Part shown: positions 22,533 to 33,103 of the stretch, piece by piece
Numbering within the stretch: position 1 is the stretch's first letter
How the letters are laid out: each line of letters starts with the position of its first letter
Assembly: GCA_022376515.1 (NCBI GenBank)
Contig: WTXI01000339.1
Location: forward strand, 1-37,281
Reading direction: 5' to 3'
Length of the DNA: 37,281 nt
From: Lactifluus volemus
Taxonomy: Eukaryota > Basidiomycota > Agaricomycetes > Russulales > Russulaceae
Notes under the pieces: generated by a model
Database searches by the model: none
What the model was told of the DNA's origin: nothing
What the model saw: only the letters and a program-made list of their open reading frames with translations
Position numbers and translations under genes: made by a program

Positions 22533-22712
22533 CTGGGCATTATTATTCGTAATCGCTGCTATGTACGTAGGAATATTTAGTAGAACTTAGAGGTCATTCC
22601 ACCCACGTTTTATCGTCGCGATGGCATGCCAAAGCCTTGCATCGGCCTTCGCTACTATTGCTGACATGGGCTGTCCTGCTACGAGAACTCGTAGTGCTAA
22701 CAATCCGTTTCT

Positions 22713-24907
22713 TCACGGTGATACCTCGGCCGTCATACGCTGCCATCCAAGTGCATGCCCCCACGATCTCCACATCCTCTCAACGACCAGGATTTTCTCT
22801 TCCCGACCTAAACCAGGATCCTCCAAATCTCCCACATCTCCCAAGAATCCTTCCCTCAAGCGGCTCCTCGCCGGTAGCCAAGTCTCGGCGTACTGCCGGA
22901 GAGACGACACCGAGAGCAGCAGTAAGCCCGCGGTCAAGTGCGGCAGTGCGCCCCCTTTTCCCTCCGTCGAGTCGAGGCGTTCTTCTACTTGAGTGCGATG
23001 CTCTTCCTTGTGTTGCGTGCGCGGCTGCGTGATGAGTAAATGCTCTATACGACGCATGGCTGACCATGCAGCCATGCGCCGTCTCCTGCCGCCGAGGCGA
23101 CCATGACTCGATGCGCCAGCGTAGAGCCTGCCTAAATACCCACCCGCCACGTACACGAGTGAAAGTGCTGGCGCGACACCAACAAAGGCGAATGTGAGCT
23201 CTTGAGACCTGAGTAGCTTATCGATCCCCGCAAGCGCCTGATCAACGTCCACCTAGAAAGGTACAGTATGCGTTTTAAAAAGAAAGAAAACGCGCGAACG
23301 AAGGACAAATAGTGCACCTTAGCCTTCTGGACTTGAACAAAGGCAGAGCGTAGGAGTGTTCCAGAAATCGCAGAGCGGACGGGATTTTTGATATCTTCCT
23401 CATAGATCTCAAGGATTGGTGTGAGGTCACCCAACCGTAACTTGCTGGAGAGCTCATCAAGCTGTGTCGAACTATAGTTTAGCTTCTCCCTAGCCAGTGA
23501 CAGGGCCATACGCTCTAGAGACTACGAGAATCGGTCAAAGAGAAAGGACCCGAAAAGGGCGGGAAAATACCTGCAAGTCGGCATCAATACTTCCTTTCTG
23601 GACAATGATACTGCCTTCTCCACCCGCACGAACTGTTTTTGCAATGTCGGCCAAGGGTTCCACCAACCAGCCCCGACAAAACCCTTTAAAGGTTTCCCCT
23701 GCATCTTTAGCGAGGGAAAGCAACGTATGCTGAGATGCGCCGACTCGCTGAACCGCGTACAGAGTCAGCGGCGGCAATACAAGAAGGCTCGGCCAGATTC
23801 TGACGAATCTACTTGGACGAAGTAGAGAATGAACTCGTAAGCATTCCAGGTGAAGAGATACGTGCATCGGCAAAACCTTGGAAGATGTGGCTGCTAATGC
23901 GTCCAAGAGGGACGTTGGAAGCTCAAGTTGTACCCTGTCCATGTGCCGGCCGACTAATACCTGGTTGATAACCTGTAGGAATGCTGAGCGTTCATCCAGA
24001 TCCGCTTGCAGTGTACGAGAAAGCTCGTCACGCTTGCTTGTAAGTTCGCCAAGAGCCTCAGCACGCTCATCGCGAATACGTTCGAGCTCCAAGCGCTTGG
24101 CATGGATTTCTTGGTTTGTAAGTCGGAGAGGCAACGTGGCATAATGGAGGAAATGCTGGGCAGTGATAGAAAAGGTGCGCCATAGTTTTGGAAACCCTGA
24201 GGTAATTATGCCAGAAGGGGATGATGATGACGAACGAAGTGACGAAGAGTACGTCCTAAATGGCGCAAGTGGAGGTGGGACAAGGCTAGCCTGAGGGTGG
24301 GTGCGAAGATGGGGAAATATGCAGGCGGCAATAGAATATGGGAGCCCTGTATCCTTCTTGAGTAGGTCACTTATTGACGAGGGTTTGAATAAAGAAAATG
24401 AAATCGGTTGATTATTTGAGCGCAGTACGCGGAGCACATCTTTGACGAGATTGGAGATGCGAAGTGGTAAGGCTAAAAAGCAGGGTTAGAACGGAAGCAA
24501 CGTCGGCGATGGCGTAAGTTACTTTGGATCAAGTGGTACGCTATCCTCAGCCAGGAGCGTTCCATGTCGGCCCACCACTCTGCCTCCGTCTCTGTGGCGA
24601 TAGCCTCCGTCAGAAGGGTGTCCAGTGCCTTGGTATAAATTCCAGCAACAAGTCTGCCTAGGATTGCGTCTTTTAGAACATGTTCTTCACCACCAGCGCG
24701 TGGAGCGTATCCTGCACTTGACAAAGTGCTATTTTCATCCTCTAGTTCTTGCAAGTACTTGATACCATCTCTGACATTACTTGGTGAGATGGGGGGAGAG
24801 AGGGACAAGAAAAGAGAACGAAGAGCATCCTTGGATGGAATGGCAGCGGGATTGATGGATAGCGTAGAGCTCTGAACTAATTTGCAAGTTATATGCGATA
24901 CCGACAT
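22713..24907 (-). CDS. NCA2: Nuclear control of ATPase protein 2
   Basis: Mitochondrial membrane protein; in yeast Nca2 is needed for proper expression of mitochondrially encoded ATP synthase subunits 6 and 8. Exons 24907-24523, 24472-23571, 23521-23318, 23252-22713; 676 aa, a normal family length. Visible blocks: EAEWWADMERSW near residue 110, KKDTGLPYSIAACIFPHL-like region, a long charged helix RLELERIRDERAEALGELTS near 240, membrane stretch WPSLLVLPPLTLYAV, then GWLVEPLADIAKTVR, LAREKLNYSS, a second membrane segment FAFVGVAPALSLVYVAGGY and the C-terminal block TWLPARSRLREGF...MWRSWG. All frames are intact and splice sites good (first intron with TTCTAAC branch). It ends 180 nt from WSS1 (convergent). 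Confidence 0.92.
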
Positions 24908-25124
24908 GAGTCGCGAAAGTAAGACTTGGCTCGTGACACCAACTTGAACTTGACCACTTGGAGAGTACGACTTACAGTAATTATCACTACTCCGAGTCTA
25001 CATACAGATTTTTTAGAATATCTACTCCAGGTTTTCACATGTAGATGCACTGCTCAGCTGAGCCCGTTCTGTATCTTGGCCCGCGACTAATTTTTGTATT
25101 GTACACCCCGAAATGCCAGAGAGG

Positions 25125-25844
25125 TTAATCATCCCTCCATGCAACTTGTCCATTGGACCATCGATCACCCCACATCACCCGCTTGTGGTACGTTTTGCGC
25201 AGTTCACGGAACTCCTTGACAAAATCGTCGACTTCCTTACCGCTAGCAGGAGTCGCCGCGGTCTCAGACGAAGTAGATCGCACAAAGGAGGATGCCAGTG
25301 CCTCTGAGAGATCATCCTGCTCTGTCGTTGCATGCCGCAGGCGCATTAGGAGGAATTGTGGTGTGAAACGCTCAAGTCGTTTATTAGCAGAATCCAACAC
25401 CACCAAGGTATCGTGCACACCTGGTAGACCTCTTTCTGCTCACGCTGAAGCTCTGCCCATCTCGCTTCTAATGACTTTGCCTGTTCAAACGCGTCCTTTG
25501 TCTCCGATCGTAGTTTGTATAGCTCGTCTTGGAGAGCCAGGTTCTGTTCTGATCAGTATGGCGCATGAGAGGAGACGGGGCCAAAAAGCGGGTGATGCTA
25601 ACGCACTTGCAATCGTCTCATTTGCAAGTCCAACATCCGCCTGGCTGTGATACAGCTCTTTCACCTTGGAAAGAGAGTGAAAGATGGCTTGGAAGTAAGC
25701 TGGCTCTGCGAGCATATCTTCCAGATCCTCGCGCCTAGATATGCTGTCCCGTAAGTCATGAGACCTACTAGATTATCATGAGAGGACGCACGTTAGGTGG
25801 GATAGCTCAGGGAATTCCGTAGTTAATGCTGTTTGAATCGACAT
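25125..25844 (-). CDS. VPS37: ESCRT-I subunit Vps37 (Mod_r domain)
   Basis: Part of ESCRT-I, which sorts ubiquitinated membrane proteins into multivesicular bodies. Exons 25844-25792, 25743-25607, 25548-25421, 25370-25125; 187 aa. Starts MSIQTALTTEFPELSHLT. The body is a Mod_r coiled coil: EDLEDMLAEPAYFQAIFHSL, LYHSQADVGLANE, LALQDELYKLRSETKDAFEQ, ARWAELQREQKEVYQ, RFTPQFLLMRLRHAT, and the ending YHKRVMWGDRWSNGQVAWRD that is characteristic of fungal Vps37. Introns are 48, 58 and 50 nt; the last has a GCTAAT branch point and a GAG acceptor. It starts only 135 bp from RRP40 on the other strand and stops 218 nt from the NCA2 start. Confidence 0.9.
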
Positions 25845-25979
25845 AGCGCACGCGGAAGTATTGTAGAATGTAGGTGAACGGATGAGCGTTGTTTTGACTC
25901 GAATGCCAGTGCGCCACACTCAGAAAAGAGTCAGAACGCGTCCCGCGATCCGGCTTAGTTGCTCATCTTGCCGTCTAAT
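25845..25979. promoter_or_regulatory. Divergent promoter VPS37 / RRP40
   Basis: 135 bp separate the two start codons, so both promoters share this interval. It holds an ACGCGT at 25936-25941 (identical to the yeast MCB element; its role here is unknown). No clear TATA box. Confidence 0.55.
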
Positions 25980-26832
25980 ATGCCTGTCGTCCTTCCAGGT
26001 GAGGTAATACAGACTCAACACAAAACTTTAAAGCTTGGTCCTGGGCTCCAGCAGTCGGTCGACTTGCAAGGAAGAACGTCGACTGTTGTGACGCGCGCTG
26101 GGACTTTGGAGCAAAACGCAAAGGGCAACAAACTTTGGGTGGAGGGAAATTCACGTCGCGTGAGTCTGGTCACCATACCTCTAGCAGTCGATCCCTGTAA
26201 CAATTTAGCGAAGTATGTGCCAGCAGCGCAAGAACCTGTCATCGGCGTCGTGAGCGCTCGACAGGGTGAGGGTTGGAGGGTAGATATAGGTTCTGCCCAT
26301 CAGGCTTCACTTGACGGACTCGCCTTCGAAGGAGCAAGCAGACGAAATCGACCAAACCTAAAGGTACATCACACATATTCGTTAAGGTTGTTCCCCCATT
26401 CGCGAGGCTTATATCAATAAGGTAAACTCGCTCGTATATGCGCGTGTTTCTCTCGCACACAAGGATATGGAACCAGAGCTAGAATGTTTCGACGCACAGA
26501 CGCGCAAAGCTGAAGGTTTCGGCGAGCTCAAAGGAGGGTTCTTGGTACGCTGCAGTCTTAAAATGTCCAGAAAGTGCGTAGTATACTTCACTGACTACCG
26601 TATCTCACGAAGAGTATACAGCTTACTGGATCCAAAATATTTCCTCCTCCCTTTGCTTGGGTCGCGCTTTCCTCTAGATTCAGCGGTTGGTACAAACGGA
26701 AGGGTCTGGATCAGTGCGAAGGAGGTCAAACAGACGATTGCTGCCGCCCGATGCATCGAAGCTGCTGATCCTGATGGAGGACGGATGGATGAGAACACTA
26801 TTAAGAAGTTTATTGGCACCCTTGATCTATGA
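25980..26832 (+). CDS. RRP40: RNA exosome cap subunit Rrp40
   Basis: S1/KH cap protein of the RNA exosome, needed for 3' processing and decay of nuclear and cytoplasmic RNA. Exons 25980-26159, 26214-26363, 26422-26573, 26622-26832; 230 aa, the usual length. N-terminal domain MPVVLPGEVI and LKLGPGLQQ; S1 domain YVPAAQEPVIGVV, GWRVDIGSAHQASLDGLAFE, NRPNLK, LVYARVSLAHKDMEPELECF; KH domain GELKGGFLVRCSL, LLPLLGSRFPLDSAVGTNGR and the tail KKFIGTLDL. All frames are intact. Introns 1 and 2 end in AAG (GCGAAG and ATAAG), chosen because they give the family joints RRYVPAA and NLKVNSLVYAR. Convergent with EAF6, 171 nt apart. Confidence 0.95.
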
Positions 26833-27003
26833 CATGCCCGAGACAGGAAAACTCTCTTGCACCGATAGGATTGCTGAAAGCGAGGAAAGCAAGGCAGCGA
26901 TGTCGTATAAATACAGTCTATCCCTAAAACAGCCCAAGTAAGCTAGTGACGCGAACCAGGATGGCATAGGATCTACTTACCGAAAACTTAAACAACCAAA
27001 GGG

Positions 27004-27691
27004 TCAGTCATCGTCAGCAACACGAGCCCGCTTATTGGGCCGTCTACCGCCAGCTGCGATTGTACTGCCCTCGTCATCACTTACAGTCCCAACACTTCGA
27101 CGGCTAGCAGCTGCTCGCTTCTTCCGCTGATACTCTCTATCACGGTTCTTCTTTAGTTGAGCAGCTGTGAGCTCCGGTGGTCGGGGTGCGGGAGGGAGTA
27201 CGACGGTGGTGAGCCCAGAAGATGATTGTTTGAACTCGTCGGTGTTCGGGGCAGATTCCTCCCCTTCACCAGATAGTTCTAAAGACTGGGCATCGCAGGT
27301 TCAGATTAGTGGTTCAGATTGATTATGAATAAGCGAATCTCACCCTCTGATAAGTCAAGCTACTGGTAGAGAATAGCCTGTCTGCGTCACTCAACTCGTA
27401 TCGTTTCTTCGTCATCTGGTTTTTCAAGTATCCCTCAAATCCATGGATGATATTACCGCCGCTATGTGCAGACGTTTCCATGAGATACTGTCCCTCGAGA
27501 GTGTGCATTTGCACTTCTATTTGAGCCTAGGAAGCAATGAACAATCAAAAAGTGGGGTAAAACATAGACTAACGTACCAATTGCTTATCCAAAGCACGTC
27601 TTTTCATGAGAGCCTGTATCAACTCCTTTTTCGCGTCCATTATACTGTTCTTATCCTCCGGTGTTAGGGTGGGTCCTTCTTCAGCCGCCAT
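27004..27691 (-). CDS. EAF6: NuA4 histone acetyltransferase subunit Eaf6
   Basis: Small accessory subunit of the NuA4 and, in many species, NuA3/MOZ-type histone acetyltransferase complexes. Exons 27691-27578, 27526-27344, 27285-27004; 192 aa. The N-terminal part is a helix (PEDKNSIMDAKKELIQALMK, RRALDKQLAQIEVQM), followed by the family signature LEGQYLMETSAHSGGNIIHG, FEGYLKNQ and SDADRLFSTSSLTYQRS. The C-terminal third is basic and low-complexity: KKNRDREYQRKKRAAASRR and RRPNKRARVADDD, plausible nuclear localisation signals. It diverges from RPT5 with 153 bp between starts. Confidence 0.92.
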
Positions 27692-27844
27692 GATGAACAA
27701 GTTCACGCTGCAGGCGGCCAAAGGACACGATGCTGGAATCTGGGCCATCAGTAGCCATATTAGATCACGTGATATAATTCATTACGTATACAGGACGCGC
27801 GTCCGAGTTTGGACAACTCACTTTTGGGTCACTTTCAGTCTATC
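27692..27844. promoter_or_regulatory. Divergent promoter EAF6 / RPT5 with CACGTG box
   Basis: 153 bp between the two start codons. A 10-bp palindrome ATCACGTGAT lies at 27764-27773; its CACGTG core is the E-box bound by bHLH factors (Cbf1/Pho4 class in yeast). Centrally placed between two housekeeping genes; regulator not known here. Confidence 0.5.
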
Positions 27845-29489
27845 ATGTCGACGGTTCCCCCTGGAGAACATCCAAATAATGACGGCCAAATACCTGACCC
27901 GCAAAATTCGGATCCTGTTCCCCCCTCGGGTTCTCAACCAGAACCCGCTGAAATGGACACGACACCTGACCAACCGGAGGAGACCTGGGACGATATTCCT
28001 GAGGATATCATGGAGCTCGACACAGATGACATCTTGACGCGTATTCGCCTTATTGATAATGACATCAAGGTTCGTCTTGTCACTCTTTATAACCTGAGCT
28101 AGTTCAACTTTGGGACCAGGTCATGCGCTCAGAACAGTTGCGGTTAAACCATGAGCAGAACGTCATGAAGGAGAAAATTAGAGACAATGGAGAGAAGATA
28201 AAGCAAAACAAGGTGTTACCTTATCTTGTAGCAAATGTCGTCGAGGTATGTGCACATCCTTGTCAGCGATTTGTTCAGTTATGAAGCGTGCTAGTAAGAT
28301 CTTAGACGTTGATCCTGAAGGTCAAGAGGATGGCGCGAACCAGGATCTTGACTCTATGCGCAAGGGGAAGACTGCTGTCATCAAGACGTCTACTCGTCAA
28401 ACTGTTTTTCTCCCCCTTATTGGTCTCGTCCCCCCAGAAAATCTAGAGCCCCAAGACCTTATTGGCGTCAACAAAGATTCGTATCTTGTCCTTGACACGC
28501 TTCCCGCAGAATATGACTCGCGTGTGAAGGCCATGGAAGTCGACGAGCGACCCACTGAAACCTACACAGACATTGGGGGTTTGGAAAAGCAAATAGAGGA
28601 GCTGGTCGAGGCCATTGTTTTACCAATGGAACAGGCAGACAAATTCAAAACTCTTGGTATAAAGCCACCAAAGGGTTGTTTGATGTATGGGCCTCCAGGT
28701 GAGCAATATTCGCATGCAGTTTCCTCAGCTGGCGTTCATGCTACGAAGGAACTGGAAAGACACTCCTTGCCAGAGCATGTGCCGCACAGACAAATGCTTG
28801 CTACCTCAAACTGGCAGGTCCCTCGTTGGTGCAAATGTTCATCGGTGATGGTGCCAAGCTTGTCCGGGATGCCTTCAAGCTTGCGAAAGAGAAAGCACCA
28901 GCCATCATCTTCATTGACGAGTTGGATGCAATAGGTACCAAGCGGTTCGACTCGGATAAGAGCGGCGACAGGGAGGTGCAGCGCACCATGCTTGAGCTAC
29001 TTAATCAGCTTGACGGCTTCAGTAGTGATGAAAGGATCAAGGTGTGTAAGTGCACATGGTTCTCCCACCGCGTAACTGAGATTTTATACAGGTCATCGCT
29101 GCAACAAATCGCATCGACATTCTTGACCCGGCGCTTCTTCGCTCCGGTCGACTCGACCGCAAGATCGAGTTTCCACTGCCAGCAGAGACCGCCCGCGCAC
29201 GCATTCTTGAGATCCACTCCCGCAAGATGTCTGTTGGCCCTGATGTCAACTTTGAGGAGCTTGCGCGTAGTACCGATGAATTCAACGGCGCACAATTAAA
29301 GGCGGTCTGCGTCGAAGCTGGAATGATTGCGCTGCGTGAAGGTGCGACAAAACTTGGACACGAACACTTCATCAGCGGTATTGCGGAGGGTGAGTTGTGT
29401 CCTTCCTTGTAGATCGAAGTGATGAAATTAACGCCATGGCTAAACTAGTGCAAAGCAAGAAGAAGAATGACCTCATGTACTTTGCTTAA
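27845..29489 (+). CDS. RPT5: 26S proteasome regulatory ATPase Rpt5
   Basis: One of six AAA ATPases of the 19S base that unfold substrates and open the 20S gate. Exons 27845-28069, 28120-28245, 28299-28698, 28749-29041, 29092-29389, 29449-29489; 460 aa. The N-terminus is acidic and Pro-rich, then coiled coil ([20 protein letters not shown]) and OB fold. The AAA domain has Walker A GPPGTGKT (split by an intron after its second proline), [20 protein letters not shown], Walker [12 protein letters not shown], the sensor ATNRID and the [16 protein letters not shown]. The C-terminus reads [10 protein letters not shown], so the last three residues are YFA rather than the hydrophobic-Tyr-X (YYA/FYA) usual in Rpt5. 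Introns 50-59 nt; two use AAG acceptors. Confidence 0.96.
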
Positions 29490-29676
29490 ACCCCGTATAG
29501 AATACCCCTACTATTTCCTGTCTTTACGCACGTATTGTACACTCGCAAAATTTTACACTTTTATTTTTCTCGGGCCAACAACAGGCTGCACTCTGTGACT
29601 AGTCACGACAAGGTCACGGTAACTGTAGCTGGTCGTGGGGGGACCGTCATCTCTTCAGTGGTGCGCACCAGGTGTC

Positions 29677-31499
29677 ATGTCGAGTACAACGAGCTGGAAG
29701 AATTTATTTTCAGAAGGCATAACGAAGTTCCGTAGTCAAGACCTGGATGGTGCTCTCAAGTCCTTCGATGAGGTACAGATCATTCTATACGCTCAGTTTC
29801 TAGGCTAAGGCCGTCATCTCTTGGCACCGTAAAGGCTATCCGTCTCTCAAACGACACATCTCATACGTTATATGATTCTCGTGCTGCCGTCTACGAAAAG
29901 CAGAATCGTATTAAAGACGCGCTACGCGATGCCAAGAAGACCATCGATATAGCCCCCACTCAGTGGCACGGCTACTACCGTTCGGCACGTCTCTTCGCAG
30001 CTCTCAACAAACAAGTCAGTGCACTGCAGATGTGTTCACTTGCGTTGGAACGCCTCGGTACCGACGCAAAACACGAAGCACGTAGAAGCGAGCTCACGGC
30101 CCTACGTTTGCGGCTAGAGACGCCGATCGCAAAGTTCCCCGTTGAGCTACTCTTGATGGTATTCGAGATTGTAGGGAGGCCCGTCATCATCTCCCATATC
30201 TGCCACCGATGGCGCCAGGTTGCACTATCGCAGCCCACGCTCTGGCGCTCGTTGGTACTCACGGGACTGCCGAAGAAAGCGCTTCGCAAGGTCCGGGAGT
30301 GGCGCAAACGATCGTGTGGACGGATTGCGGAGTTGACTATCCACAAGTCGCTCGGAGAAGTCATCTTGCCGCACGGCTGGCAGCTGGCGGTACATCCTGA
30401 CGATGCTGCAATGCGCGACCACATCTTGGCAGAGCTGCGATGCCTGGATTTGACGTTTGTCAAAGCATGCCATTTGGAGGATGTGGATGTTGCACAGTTC
30501 CTTGCCGCGTTGGAGGGAGATCTTATTGGCCCGCTTGGCATGCATCATCTTGAAACCCTCTCATCATCGCAATCATATCCCAGTGGGCCGATATTCTTAG
30601 GAAGCAAAGAATACGTTATCCGGTCGTGGAAAAACCTGCGCGCGCTCACCATCAACAATATGGGGTGTGATTGGACGACGCTCACTGACCTCATGCATGG
30701 TCTCACATCATTTGAGTACAGGGTGTCTAACTTTTCTGTCTCTTTCGACTGTGTCTGTCTGGTCTTGCAAGCCAACCCCGAGTTGGAAAAGGTCGTTGTC
30801 GAAGCAAATCCTTTCTGCAGTCCCCTGGCCCTTGAAGCCCCAGAACCCTTTACATCCAATCTACGCCACCTTGAACTCAATGGCGTCGACCTCTCACGTC
30901 ACTCTACTCAAAGTTTAAGCCTTCCTTCACTCCAAGTATTACGACTATCGCGGGCTCCGGGTATGGAGGCGATGCTACGACGTCTTGCCGAGGACCCAGG
31001 GACTTCCTTTGCGGGTCTCGTCGAGCTAACGATAAAACATTACCTCCTTGAGGCCCAGTTCGTTATTTCGGTGTTATCCCAGGCCCCGAAATTGAAGATA
31101 TTACAGCTTTCGGGTGACTCTGGCGTTAATGACGTTGCGGCATCCTTGTCAATCCCTTGTAAAACGCTCCTCCGAATCCCGATATCTGGCAGCGTGGAGT
31201 CCGTTCCTATTGAACTACCCATTTTGTGTCCTGCACTTAGTGTGCTGGACCTTTCCGGATCCCCAAGGCTGACGACAAGTCCACTCATGCGGATTGTCAA
31301 GGAGAGGATTGCTCTGACAGCTTCTGACGATGGTGGGAGATATTGGTTGCCGGGAGATGATGACGACCAGCGGGTCTCATGTATTCAAGTACTTAAAGTT
31401 GATGAATGCCCTCAAATTGAGGCCGAGATACTGCCCTGGTTTCGGAAGAACGTACCAACGTTTAGTTGTCGTTTCCTTTCCAAGAAGTTTAGAGTATGA
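29677..31499 (+). CDS. TPR / F-box / LRR protein (Dia2/Pof3 type)
   Basis: Exons 29677-29772 and 29835-31499 (intron 62 nt, TAAAG acceptor), 586 aa. Residues 1-110 form three TPR units: LFSEGITKFRSQDLDGALKS, YDSRAAVYEKQNRIKDALRD, GYYRSARLFAALNKQVSALQ. An F-box follows (IAKFPVELLLMVFEIVG, ISHICHRWRQVALSQPTLWR, about 150-195), then leucine-rich repeats to the end (LRALTINNMG, LRHLELNGVDL, LQVLRLSRAPGM, LKILQLSGDSGV, LSVLDLSGSPRL, IQVLKVDECPQI). This order is that of the SCF substrate receptors Dia2 (budding yeast) and Pof3 (fission yeast), which act at replication forks and in genome stability. Many basidiomycetes have several such proteins, so orthology is not proven. Frame intact. Confidence 0.85.
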
Positions 31500-31601
31500 C
31501 GTCACTCCGTCGTTCCCGATTTGATACTTACGACGTTGTCTGCTTATTTATCGTCTGCTCATCGTCTGCTTAATAATGTCAGAGATTCTCAGTCTTTCGT
31601 T

Positions 31602-32945
31602 ATGTCTCCAGAAAGCCCACTTTATGTTCCTCACTTCACCCCAGCCAACTATGGCAGCTTCTTCTTCGCGGGTCAGTATCGTACATCTTGTTCGAATAGC
31701 CTGAGAAAGAAAGCCACTCTAACCTTGCCAGTACTTCCTCAGGAGCGCTATGTGCAACGTGCGCTCGTCTTTTCCTGGCCGACTTGGTCCATGCATTCTC
31801 ACTTTTTTTTTTTCTCCTTAAAGCATAACGCATGGTGCCATGACACGTAAGCACTTTTCTACTCGTGGCCGCCCCTCCGACAACTCATATGCGGTGGCAT
31901 TTCACCAGCGATCGATGTCGTCAAAACACGCATCCAAATAGACCCCGCCCTTGCGCGACACCACCTCTTCTCCGGAGGCCGTCTTATCGTCACTAAAGAA
32001 GGGCCCTCGGCACTCTTGACCGGCTTTGGACCTACCGCCGTCGGCTACTTTGTCCAGGGTGGTGCCAAATTTGCCGGTTACGAGTTTTGGAAACAGAAAT
32101 TCGTCCTCATCGCTGGTGATCAGGAGACGGCGGTTAGGTATCGCACTGCGATTTACCTCGGCGCCGCGAGCGTTGGAGAGTCTGTATCCGTATATCTAAA
32201 TCCATGACGAAACTTTGTCCCACTAATATCATTCATCCTTCCCTCCCTCTACTGGCCAATGCGGCGCAACTTAGATTCTTCGCAGACATTCTCCTGACGC
32301 CACTAGAAGCTACGCGCATTCGAATGGTTTCGCAGCATGGCTACGCGACTGGGTTAGTCTCGGGCTTTACACGTCTCTTGCGCGAAGGTGGAGTGCGCGA
32401 TCTCTACGCAGGCTTCATTCCGATTCTTTTCAAGTGAGCGCTCGTTTCCCTTATCTTCTCATGCGTAATCTCGCGTCCAGGCAGATCCCATACGCGATCG
32501 GTCAGTTCACAGTCAACGAGTTGTGTCATGAGGTTGCATTTCGGAACATGTCCGAGGAGGCCCGGGCCAAACTATCGCCTACGTCCAAATTATCCATCTC
32601 GCTTACCAGCGGCGTCATAGCCGGTTTTGCTGCTGCTATACTCTCCCAACCTGCAGACACGTTGCTGTCACAGATAAATAAGGGTCATGGGCCTCAGGGC
32701 ACAATGCTCTATCGCCTCGGCACTCTTGCAAGGCAGGCTGGGTTCAAGGGCTTATTTGCGGGTCTTGGACCGCGTATGGTGATGACAGCTGGCCTTGTGT
32801 CTGGTCAATTCTTGATATATGGGGCTGTCAAACATGGTCCGTGCATCTCAAGGTCCTTCCTGATCGTATTCGCTCATTAGTGCACGATCTGATAGCGATG
32901 GGTGCTCCACCAGGCGTGGAGATCCACAAGGAGTCAACGAAATAG
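31602..32945 (+). CDS. MIR1: Mitochondrial phosphate carrier
   Basis: Inner-membrane carrier importing phosphate with protons for ATP synthesis. Seven exons: 31602-31671, 31743-31758, 31824-31846, 31909-32179, 32275-32433, 32481-32836, 32896-32945; 314 aa, standard length. Three carrier repeats: PIDVVKTRIQ with ALLTGFGPTAVGYFVQGGAKF; PLEATRIRMVSQ with GFIPILFKQIPYAIGQFTV; SQPADTLLSQINKG with GLGPRMVMTAGL. LGAASVGEFFADILLTPLEA and GAPPGVEIHKES at the end are typical of the phosphate carrier. Exons 2 and 3 are micro-exons of 16 and 23 nt, needed to rebuild GALCATITHGAMTPID. Intron 2 contains a run of 13 T. Convergent with MSH5, 158 nt apart. Confidence 0.94.
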
Positions 32946-33103
32946 GAGGCCAGCTCTAGGCCACTCAAAGAATTAAATGACGAGAACGTAAAGGGACTGA
33001 CTTGATATTGTGTACTGAATGGACAGTAATCGTGAAGAACATGTATTTTCCTGTCTGCAATCGCATTCGCTAATTGTATGCACCGATCGACACGCCCAAC
33101 TAA

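Noticed and set aside
29975..30541. 188-codon minus-strand ORF
   Set aside because: Antisense shadow of the TPR/F-box gene.
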